Of a stretch of 5,530 nt of DNA, positions 1 to 5,530 are shown one piece after another. Position numbers and translations under genes: made by a program. The stretch is from Acidobacteriota bacterium (GTDB lineage: Bacteria > Acidobacteriota > Terriglobia > Bryobacterales > Bryobacteraceae), in contig JAFDVT010000073.1 of NCBI GenBank assembly GCA_018268875.1, positions 1-5,530 of the forward strand. Reading direction: 5' to 3'. The notes under the pieces were generated by a model. That model was not told the DNA's origin. It made no database searches and saw only the letters and a list, made by a program, of their open reading frames with translations. How positions within the stretch are numbered: position 1 is the stretch's first letter; each line of letters begins with the position of its first letter.

Positions 1-947
1 CGCTACGCGTCGAAGTACTGGGTCGCAACGGCGCCCTGGCCGGTGTTAGCAAGGATTTCAAAAAGCTGACGCCCGAAGATCGCGCGCGAATCGGCAAGCT
101 GTTGAATGAGGTCAAGCAGGCGGTGGAATCGGCGTTTGAGGCCCGTAAACACGGCTTTGAAACGGCCGCGTTGAACACGCGCCTCGATGCCGAATGGCTC
201 GACCTGACGCTGCCCGCCCCCGGCGTGCGCCCCGGCGCGCTCCATCCCGTTACACGCATTCAGCGCGAAATCGAAGAGCTGTTCGTGTCGCTCGGCTTCA
301 CCGTTCTCGACGGACCGGAGGTGGAAACCGAGGTCAACAACTTCGACGCTTTGAACATTCCGCCCACGCATCCGGCGCGCGACATGCAGGACACCTTCTG
401 GCTTGAAGGCGGCAACCTGTTGCGCACGCATACGTCGCCCGTGCAGGTTCGCGGCATGCGCAAATTGGGTCCGCCGCTGCGTATGATCGCGCCGGGCCGC
501 GTGTTCCGCAACGAAGAAGTGGACGCCTCGCACGAACACACGTTTTATCAACTCGAAGGGATGATGATCGATCGCGATGTGTCGGTCACCAATCTCATCT
601 ACTTCATGAAGACGCTGCTCAGTTCGATCTTCAAGCGCGAAGTCACCGTCCGCCTGCGTCCCGGCTACTTCCCGTTTGTCGAACCGGGCTTCGAACTCGA
701 CATTCAATGCCTGATCTGCGGCGGCCCCGGCTGCCCGGTCTGCAAACACAGCGGTTGGGTAGAACTGTTGCCGTGCGGCCTGGTTCATCCCAACGTGCTT
801 CGCATGAGCGGCATCGACCCCAACGAATGGAACGGCTTCGCGTTCGGTCTCGGCCTGACGCGCCTGGCCATGATGCGCTACCAGATCGACGACATTCGAC
901 AGTTGCAGGGCGGCGACCTGCGGTTCCTGAATCAGTTCACGGCCTAA
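1..947 (+). CDS. pheS: Phenylalanyl-tRNA synthetase alpha subunit (5' end outside window)
   Basis: Catalytic subunit of cytoplasmic phenylalanyl-tRNA synthetase, which charges tRNA-Phe with phenylalanine using ATP as an alpha2-beta2 enzyme with PheT. The frame is open from the edge; the first full codon is at 3, giving 314 visible residues. E. coli PheS has 327, so a few tens of N-terminal residues are probably missing. The visible start (LGRNGALAGV) matches the end of the N-terminal coiled-coil region. Counting from the codon at 3, class II motif 1 begins near HPVTRIQ (81-87), motif 2 is RVFRNEE with HEHTFYQLEG (166-186), and motif 3 is GFAFGLGLTR (278-287). Ala280 corresponds by motif position to the alanine that sets phenylalanine specificity in E. 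coli (Ala294). Residues 236-247 hold a C-x2-C-x4-C-x2-C cluster. A TTG at 102 lies inside the conserved region and is not the real start. Identity is certain. Confidence 0.98.
   Translation, partial: LRVEVLGRNGALAGVSKDFKKLTPEDRARIGKLLNEVKQAVESAFEARKHGFETAALNTRLDAEWLDLTLPAPGVRPGALHPVTRIQREIEELFVSLGFTVLDGPEVETEVNNFDALNIPPTHPARDMQDTFWLEGGNLLRTHTSPVQVRGMRKLGPPLRMIAPGRVFRNEEVDASHEHTFYQLEGMMIDRDVSVTNLIYFMKTLLSSIFKREVTVRLRPGYFPFVEPGFELDIQCLICGGPGCPVCKHSGWVELLPCGLVHPNVLRMSGIDPNEWNGFAFGLGLTRLAMMRYQIDDIRQLQGGDLRFLNQFTA
708..743 (+). other. Four-cysteine (possible zinc-binding) insertion in PheS
   Basis: Cysteine codons lie at 708, 717, 732 and 741, giving C-x2-C-x4-C-x2-C, followed by KHSGW. The spacing resembles a small zinc knuckle or rubredoxin-like turn. 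It sits between the FPFVEPG segment and the conserved LVHPNVLR segment, where E. coli PheS has no such cluster. From memory, comparable cysteine clusters occur at this position in PheS of several other phyla, so it is probably a lineage variant and not a local oddity. Metal binding is inferred from spacing only. Confidence 0.6.
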
Positions 948-951
948 ACAG

Positions 952-3264
952 ATGAAGTTTTCCTACCAGTGGATTTCGAGCCTAGTGGATGGGCTTGGCG
1001 GCGTTCAGCCTCGCGAGTTGATGCGCCTCATCACGATGAAGACGGCCGAGTGCGAAGGCCTGGAAGAAGCGGGCGCGCTGCTGGCCAAAGCCACGCCGGC
1101 CGAAGTGCTGACGGTCGAACCGATCGAAGGTGCGCACAATCGCAAGGCTGTCGTGCGAACCGTTGCCTACGGCGAAAAAACAGTGGTCTGCGGCGCGGCC
1201 AATTGCCGCCCCGGCTTGTGGACCGTCTACGTTCCCATCGGCGTCAAAAAGGTGTCGGGCATCGAAAGCGACGGCATGCTCGCGTCGGCGCGCGAACTCG
1301 GCCTGGGCCGCGATCACGAAGGCATTCTTGAGCTCACCGGTCCTTCACTGGACCTGCGGCCCGATTGGGTGATCGAGGTCGACAACAAGTCTTTGACGCA
1401 TCGCCCCGACTTGTGGGGCCACTATGGAATGGCGCGCGAAGTATCGGCCATTACAGGCAAGCCGTTGCGCGATCCTGTTGACATCGCGATGCTCCCCGCC
1501 TCTGGCCTGGCGCCGGAAAAGAGCGTTTCGATTGGGGATTTCACGCTGTGCCCCCGCTATAGCGCCCTCGTTTTCGAAAACGTCACGGTGCAACCGTCGC
1601 CGCTGTGGCTGCAGTACCGGCTGGAATCCGCGGGATTGAACCCGATCAACAACATCGTCGACGTCACCAACTATGTGCTGGCGGAACTCGCGCAGCCTAT
1701 GCATGCGTTCGACGCCGACAAACTCCGCGGCGGCACCATCTTCGTTCGCAATGCGCGCAACGGCGAAAAGATCGTTGCGCTGAACAAGGAAGAGTACGAA
1801 CTCGACGACAGCAACCTCGTGATCGCGGATGAGGGTGGCGCCATTGCGATTGCGGGCGTCATTGGTGGCGATGAAAGCGCAATCGGCGACGGGACTACTC
1901 GCATCGTTCTCGAATCGGCCTGCTTCAACGCCACCAGCGTTCGCAAGACCGCCGCAAAGATCAAGAACCGCACCGACGCGTCCATGCGCTTTGAAAAATC
2001 GCAGGACCCCGAAAACACTGTGCGAGGTCTGGCCCGCGCCGTTGCGCTGTTACAGGAAGTGTCGCCCGGTATCCGTCTGGTTGGCGGGTTGATCGACTCT
2101 TACCAGCCGCTGCCCAAGGTCGCGCCCATCGCGCTGTCTACCGAATGGGTGCAACGTAAGCTCGGCCATCCGGTTACTTCGGCCGAAATCCGGCGGATCC
2201 TCGAGGCTCTGCAGTTCGGAGTGACCGCCGGTCAGCAGCCTGGCGAATTCATCGTCGAAGTACCCAGTTGGCGTGCGACCAAAGACATTTCGCTGCGTGA
2301 AGACTTGGTCGAAGAGATCGGCCGCATGATCGGCTACGGCGAAATGACGCCCACCGCGCCGCTGGTTCCGTCTATCGTTCCGCCCGCCAATCCGACGCGC
2401 GAATACCATCACTATCTGCGCGATCTTCTGTCGGCGCAGGGCTACACGGAAACCTATAACTACTCGTTCCTGAGCGACGAAACCATTGCGGAGTTCGGCC
2501 TCGCCGCGCAGAATCCGATACGCGTTTTGAACCCGATCGCCTCCGACCAGGCGTACCTGCGCACGTCGCTCATCCCGCGCATCACCGGCAATATTCGCGA
2601 AAATCGCAAGCATTTCGAAGCGTTCCGCCTGTTTGAAATCGGGCATGAGATCCACCGCAGTTCCGAAGGACTGCCGAAGGAAACGGCGCATCTGGCCGCC
2701 GCTGTGTTCGCGAAGGACGGCGACGGATCCGCAAATCTGTTCGAATTGAAGCGCCTCGCCTCGTCGCTCGTTCCCAACCTCACGGTGACGCCAGCTGAAG
2801 CGCTGCCCTATGAACATCCGGCGCGCGCGGCGGAACTGTTCGCCGGAAGCGTTCGAGTGGGCCGCTTGTTCGAATTGCATCCGAAGATGATCGAAGCGGG
2901 CCGCGCTGCGATTCTTGATCTCGACCTGAACGCCACCGAATCGCTGGCGCAGGCGCGCAAGATTCAATATCAGCCCTTGCGCCGCTTCCCAACGAGCGCG
3001 TTTGACCTTTCCGTGGTCGCCGCGGAGCGAACGCTGGTCGGGCAGATTGAAGAAGGCCTGCGAGCGTACGCGCCCGCCAACGTCACCGCGATTGAGTTCC
3101 AAAGGCAGTACAGCGGTCCACCACTGACCGCCGGTCAGAAAAGCGTTTCGTACCGGATTACGGTAGGCGCGCCCGATCGTACGTTGTCGTCGGCGGAGGT
3201 TTCCGCCGTGCGCGACACCATCATCGAAGGCATGCGGTCCCGCGGCTACGAATTACGCGTGTGA
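952..3264 (+). CDS. pheT: Phenylalanyl-tRNA synthetase beta subunit
   Basis: Beta subunit of phenylalanyl-tRNA synthetase; it carries tRNA recognition and editing and pairs with PheS. The protein has 770 residues, against 795 in E. coli, and appears complete. The start MKFSYQWISSLVD is typical of the family, which fixes the ATG at 952. Domains in order: N-terminal segment; OB-fold tRNA-binding domain, about 45-145 (VVCGAANCRPG, then SDGMLASARELG); linker NKSLTHRPDLWGHYGMARE (145-163); B3/B4 editing domain, about 200-365 (CPRYSALVFENV at 200, NNIVDVTNYV at 233, QPMHAFD at 248); B5 domain, about 395-470 (REDLVEEIGRMIGY, 449-462); catalytic-like core, about 480-670 (LNPIASDQAYLRTSL); C-terminal FDX-ACB anticodon-binding domain, about 673-770 (RRFPTSAFDLSVV). 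It starts four bases after the pheS stop, with no Shine-Dalgarno visible, so translation probably depends on coupling to pheS. No terminator follows it. Confidence 0.98.
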   Translation: MKFSYQWISSLVDGLGGVQPRELMRLITMKTAECEGLEEAGALLAKATPAEVLTVEPIEGAHNRKAVVRTVAYGEKTVVCGAANCRPGLWTVYVPIGVKKVSGIESDGMLASARELGLGRDHEGILELTGPSLDLRPDWVIEVDNKSLTHRPDLWGHYGMAREVSAITGKPLRDPVDIAMLPASGLAPEKSVSIGDFTLCPRYSALVFENVTVQPSPLWLQYRLESAGLNPINNIVDVTNYVLAELAQPMHAFDADKLRGGTIFVRNARNGEKIVALNKEEYELDDSNLVIADEGGAIAIAGVIGGDESAIGDGTTRIVLESACFNATSVRKTAAKIKNRTDASMRFEKSQDPENTVRGLARAVALLQEVSPGIRLVGGLIDSYQPLPKVAPIALSTEWVQRKLGHPVTSAEIRRILEALQFGVTAGQQPGEFIVEVPSWRATKDISLREDLVEEIGRMIGYGEMTPTAPLVPSIVPPANPTREYHHYLRDLLSAQGYTETYNYSFLSDETIAEFGLAAQNPIRVLNPIASDQAYLRTSLIPRITGNIRENRKHFEAFRLFEIGHEIHRSSEGLPKETAHLAAAVFAKDGDGSANLFELKRLASSLVPNLTVTPAEALPYEHPARAAELFAGSVRVGRLFELHPKMIEAGRAAILDLDLNATESLAQARKIQYQPLRRFPTSAFDLSVVAAERTLVGQIEEGLRAYAPANVTAIEFQRQYSGPPLTAGQKSVSYRITVGAPDRTLSSAEVSAVRDTIIEGMRSRGYELRV

Positions 3265-3279
3265 CATAACGATCCGGTG

Positions 3280-3285
3280 TATACT
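3280..3285 (+). promoter_or_regulatory. Possible -10 element upstream of the Yip1-type gene
   Basis: TATACT stands in the 29-base gap between pheT and the next gene, matching the sigma-70 -10 consensus TATAAT at five of six positions. No good -35 box lies 16-18 bases upstream. GTGACA at 3261-3266 resembles TTGACA, but the spacer would be only 13 bases. The element ends eight bases before the ATG at 3294, so a transcript would begin at or within a few bases of the start codon. This is a single short match in a small gap, so the call is weak. Confidence 0.35.
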
Positions 3286-3293
3286 CGGGGGCC

Positions 3294-3974
3294 ATGGGAC
3301 AAGACTTAGCCGCGATTTTTAACATGTTTCTCGATCCCGCCGAAGCCATGAAGAGGGTGGAGCGCAAGTGGATCTGGGTGATTCCCACCGTACTGATCTC
3401 GATCGCCGTGATGGCGATGGGCCTGTACGTCGCGCCTCTGACGGCCCGCGTCATGCAGCGGAATCCGCCCGAAGGCATGACGCGCGAAGCCCTTCAACAA
3501 GCCCTTCCGACGATTGAGATGTTCGCCCGCATCGGCGCATTTGCCTCGCCGGTGATCATCATCGTCATGACCTTGATTTCGGCAGCGCTGCTGCTCGGCG
3601 CCTGCCAGATCCTTGGACTTAGCGGCAAGTTCAAGGCGCTGTTCAATATGGTGTCGATGGCGTCGATCATCCAACTGGTAAAGGTTCTGGCGTCGGTCGC
3701 GGTGCTGTACACAAAAGGGAGCGACATCCAGACCATGCAGGAATTGCAACCCGCGCTCGGGCTCGACATCTTCCTGCCGGAAGGCTCGAACAAGGTCCTG
3801 GTGGCGATCCTGAACTACTTCTCGGTCTTCCAGGTTTGGTACATCGTGGTGCTTGCCATCGCGTTTGCCGCCTATACGAAGACAACCAAGGCGAACGGGT
3901 TTCTCGCCACGGCTCCCACCTGGCTATTGCCCTTGCTGTTTGTGATTGGCGGCGCGTTTCTTCGCCCCAGCTAA
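3294..3974 (+). CDS. Yip1-family-like integral membrane protein
   Basis: Inner-membrane protein of 226 residues with unknown function. The N-terminus (IFNMFLDPAEAMKRVERK) is the short amphipathic lead-in with a 'P-x-x-A/T-hydrophobic' pattern that I associate with bacterial Yip1-domain proteins. It is followed by about five hydrophobic segments at residues 27-47, 83-107, 115-138, 172-194 and 203-223. A soluble loop lies at about 48-82 and another at about 140-168. No catalytic motif is seen. The ATG at 3294 is the only reasonable start: the frame upstream reaches a TAA at 3267 without another start codon, and the ATG at 3324 would remove part of the conserved lead-in. GGGGG ends two bases before the ATG, too close for a normal Shine-Dalgarno. 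The gene could be read through from pheST or from its own weak promoter. The membrane topology is clear; the family assignment is from memory of the pattern. Confidence 0.8.
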   Translation: MGQDLAAIFNMFLDPAEAMKRVERKWIWVIPTVLISIAVMAMGLYVAPLTARVMQRNPPEGMTREALQQALPTIEMFARIGAFASPVIIIVMTLISAALLLGACQILGLSGKFKALFNMVSMASIIQLVKVLASVAVLYTKGSDIQTMQELQPALGLDIFLPEGSNKVLVAILNYFSVFQVWYIVVLAIAFAAYTKTTKANGFLATAPTWLLPLLFVIGGAFLRPS

Positions 3975-3990
3975 GCGAAACGCTAGCGAA
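3961..3990. terminator. Imperfect hairpin at convergent gene ends, possible bidirectional terminator
   Basis: CTAAGCG at 3971-3977 can pair with CGCTAG at 3981-3986 around an AAA loop, with one bulged A. The stem includes the TAA of the Yip1-type gene and the TAG of the DUF1080 gene. An outer TTCG (3961-3964) can pair with CGAA (3987-3990). There is no convincing T-run on either side, so intrinsic termination is uncertain. It is listed because the position between convergent genes is where such a structure is expected. Confidence 0.25.
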
Positions 3991-4687
3991 TTTCCGGCGC
4001 GGTCTGCTCGGCCGACGTGATGCCCGGCGGCAGTTCCAGGATGCGAATGTTGCGGAAGTGGATCGCCGGACCCTCCGACTCCAGGCACAAATAGCCCTTC
4101 TTTTGCGTCGATTTTGCCACGCCGTTGACGAACTTGCCGTTGATGGACAGCTTCACCGTTCCATCGACGGCAACCACATCATAGGTGTTCCATTCGCCCT
4201 TCGGCTTGCAGCGCATCTCCGGCGAAAAGCTACGTTCGCCTCGCGGATTATCGGGCACCGTCTTGACCCCGCCGACCCCAAACAGTTCGCCCGTGACGTA
4301 GGCAAACGGCGGTTCCACTCCGTCTTTCGCGTTGATCTTCACCCAGTCGCGTTCGAGCATCTGCACTTCGACGCCGTTGGGCAAACGGCTGCGTTCGCCG
4401 GGCTTGGCATCCGACCAGATGAAGACACCGGAGTTACCGCCGGATTCCATGTGACGCCATTCGATGTGCAGCAGGAAGTTTTCGTACTGGCGGTCGCTGC
4501 GCATCACGCCGATCGGCTTGCCCTTGCAAACCAGAAGGCCTTTTTCCACTCGCCACGTATCCGGATCGGTGTTGACGTTCACCCAGCCGGCCAGGTTCTT
4601 GCCATTAAAGAGACTGCGGTATTCGGGCAACGCTTGCGAAGACAAGAGTCCCGCGGCGATCAACGGCAGCAATACGAAATAGCGCAA
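3983..4687 (-). CDS. Secreted DUF1080 protein (3-keto-disaccharide hydrolase domain)
   Basis: Predicted exported protein of 234 residues. A signal peptide is visible: MRY, then hydrophobic FVLLPLIAAGLL, with likely cleavage after S-Q-A (residue 19). The rest is one DUF1080 domain (PF06439), about 22-219, a concanavalin-like beta-sandwich. Hallmarks are SLFNGKNLAGW (25-35), LHIEWR (73-78), GGNSGVFIW (83-91), EVQMLE (107-112), GEWNTYDVVAVDG (164-176), INGKFVNG (182-189) and a final strand IHFRNIRILEL (209-219). Some family members hydrolyse 3-keto-glucosides; the substrate here is not readable from sequence, and many paralogues are uncharacterised. Length is typical of a single-domain member. 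The start is TTG at 4687, chosen because AGGA lies nine bases upstream and the signal peptide begins right there. It follows the VanZ-like gene by four bases and is probably expressed with it. Confidence 0.9.
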   Translation of the reverse strand: MRYFVLLPLIAAGLLSSQALPEYRSLFNGKNLAGWVNVNTDPDTWRVEKGLLVCKGKPIGVMRSDRQYENFLLHIEWRHMESGGNSGVFIWSDAKPGERSRLPNGVEVQMLERDWVKINAKDGVEPPFAYVTGELFGVGGVKTVPDNPRGERSFSPEMRCKPKGEWNTYDVVAVDGTVKLSINGKFVNGVAKSTQKKGYLCLESEGPAIHFRNIRILELPPGITSAEQTAPEIR

Positions 4688-4691
4688 CGTG

Positions 4692-5530
4692 TTATTTCCT
4701 TTCGAGAATCAGTATGGCAGACAGCGCCAGCAGCGGGTCGGCGTATTCCGGGACGCGCGTCGCGGTGCTCATGTAGGCTTGAGCAAATTCAATCGCGCCT
4801 AGAACGGCGGCCGCCGACACGACGCTTGTCGCGCGGCCCAGACCCGCGCGATATCCGGCCCAGGACGCGCCGATCGCCAGAAATGCCTTGCTCAACAGAT
4901 CGGTGTAGGTGTCGAACTGCACCCAGTGGAACGGCTGCCGCTCGATCGCGTCGAAGCGGAACGGCGCAAGGCCCGAACCCGCAATGAGCACCAACAGCAC
5001 CATCCACGCCGGCTTGCCCGTGCGTGGCGCGATCAACACCAACGGCAGCGCCACCGCCGTACCCAGAATTTCGTCCCATCCCAGCGTCTGGCCAAGGATC
5101 AGCAACCGGCAAGCATAGGTGAACGCGATGCCCGACACCAGCCACAACCCGAACCGTTTCGGCGACGCAAGCGCGCGCATCAATTCGGCGAAAATCATGT
5201 AACAGGCCGCCCACCGCGTCAACCCTTCGAATGTGAATCGAAACGGTGTGAGACCAGCCAGATTGTTGCGAACCGTGGACATTTCCAACGCCGGAACGAG
5301 CGGCGCCGCATGAATCCCAAGCCACAACACCAGCAGGATCGACACGGCCCAGGGCATCCGCGGCAGGAACTTCGCCTTGAGCAGCGGCTTCCGGAACCAT
5401 GTCGCGATCAATGCGCCCACCAGTGTTCCGGCGGTATTCATTTCGACATCGATATAGCGGGGGTCGCGATGCCGGGTGGTGTTTTGCAGAACCTCCACGA
5501 AAACCGACAGCGCGAGCCCAGACAGCACCG
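4692..5530 (-). CDS. VanZ-like polytopic membrane protein (5' end outside window)
   Basis: Integral membrane protein with at least 278 visible residues; the frame runs off the right edge. The GTG at 5528 is just the first codon available and need not be the start. Counting from it, the opening segment matches the VanZ signature: E-x2-Q (12-15) after a hydrophobic stretch, then R/D residues to YIDVEMN (25-31), then NTAGTLVG (31-38). Further hydrophobic segments lie at about 60-79, 105-121, 127-145, 155-167, 174-188, 211-225 and 234-252. A second E-x2-Q occurs at 247-250 with a following D264 (VPEYADPLLAL). PFRF occurs at 95-98 and again at 189-192, suggesting repeated modules. VanZ-like proteins are named for a teicoplanin-resistance accessory protein, but most, including probably this one, have no known function; I do not infer antibiotic resistance. 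The TAA at 4694-4692 is four bases before the DUF1080 start. Confidence 0.8.
   Translation of the reverse strand, partial: VLSGLALSVFVEVLQNTTRHRDPRYIDVEMNTAGTLVGALIATWFRKPLLKAKFLPRMPWAVSILLVLWLGIHAAPLVPALEMSTVRNNLAGLTPFRFTFEGLTRWAACYMIFAELMRALASPKRFGLWLVSGIAFTYACRLLILGQTLGWDEILGTAVALPLVLIAPRTGKPAWMVLLVLIAGSGLAPFRFDAIERQPFHWVQFDTYTDLLSKAFLAIGASWAGYRAGLGRATSVVSAAAVLGAIEFAQAYMSTATRVPEYADPLLALSAILILERK
4697..4702 (-). promoter_or_regulatory. Ribosome binding site of the DUF1080 gene, inside the upstream gene
   Basis: Read on the minus strand, the VanZ-like gene ends GAA AGG AAA TAA. The AAGGA within it (AGGA ending at 4697) lies nine bases before the TTG start at 4687, a good Shine-Dalgarno distance. 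It supports the TTG as the true start and places the ribosome binding site on the last sense codons of the preceding gene, which favours translational coupling. Confidence 0.7.

Noticed and set aside
3..788. 261-codon open frame on the minus strand inside pheS
   Set aside because: It is antisense to conserved pheS motifs. Its composition is typical of a shadow frame and it has no recognisable family.
102..947. TTG at 102 as the start of pheS
   Set aside because: The same frame is open back to the window edge and encodes conserved PheS sequence (LGRNGALAGV and onward) before 102, so the true start is upstream of the window.
2050..3102. 350-codon open frame on the minus strand inside pheT
   Set aside because: It lies fully inside a confident pheT, has arginine/glutamine-rich low-information composition, and shows no domain or ribosome binding site.
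2222..3138. Identical 14-base sequence TGACCGCCGGTCAG at 2222-2235 and 3125-3138, each with inverted TGACC/GGTCA arms
   Set aside because: Both copies lie in pheT in the same reading frame and encode T-A-G-Q within different domains. Shared codons for a shared tetrapeptide explain the match, and the location inside coding sequence argues against an operator pair.
3836..4987. 383-codon open frame on the plus strand, antisense to the DUF1080 and VanZ-like genes
   Set aside because: The translation is rich in R, H, Q and A with no recognisable domain. It overlaps the end of the Yip1-type gene and two well-supported genes on the other strand. Long antisense frames are common in GC-rich coding DNA.
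4692..5530. Glycopeptide resistance gene vanZ
   Set aside because: Only the general VanZ-like fold signature is present. There are no vanHAX or vanRS neighbours, and most members of this broad family are not resistance genes.

Overview
The window reads as an ordinary chromosomal segment of a GC-rich bacterium. It carries five protein genes with very short gaps between them. My best guess is an acidobacterium of the Solibacter/Bryobacter type, for three reasons: an intact pheS-pheT pair, a secreted DUF1080 protein (a family strongly expanded in Acidobacteriota, Planctomycetota, Verrucomicrobiota and Bacteroidota), and a Yip1-type membrane protein next to pheT. This placement is inference from gene content and was not tested by phylogeny.

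Plus strand, 1 to 3974. pheS enters from the left edge without its N-terminus and ends at 947. pheT starts four bases later and runs to 3264. Together they encode the alpha and beta subunits of the alpha2-beta2 phenylalanyl-tRNA synthetase. After 29 bases holding a possible -10 element comes a 226-residue five-helix membrane protein of the Yip1 type (3294-3974), whose role is unknown.

Minus strand, 5530 to 3983. A polytopic VanZ-like membrane protein enters from the right edge and stops at 4692. Four bases on, a TTG start opens a secreted DUF1080 (3-keto-disaccharide hydrolase domain) protein. Its ribosome binding site is formed by the last sense codons of the VanZ-like gene, so the two look like a translationally coupled pair. 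This pair converges on the Yip1-type gene, with only eight bases between the two stop codons.

The window is almost completely coding. There is no gap over 30 bases, and I saw no tRNA or rRNA gene, insertion sequence, CRISPR array or phage gene. I did not find a clearly new system. The points most worth a second look are the apparent internal repetition of VanZ-like modules in the right-edge protein and its coupling to a secreted DUF1080 protein. Smaller points are a four-cysteine insertion in PheS and a possibly leaderless start for the Yip1-type gene.
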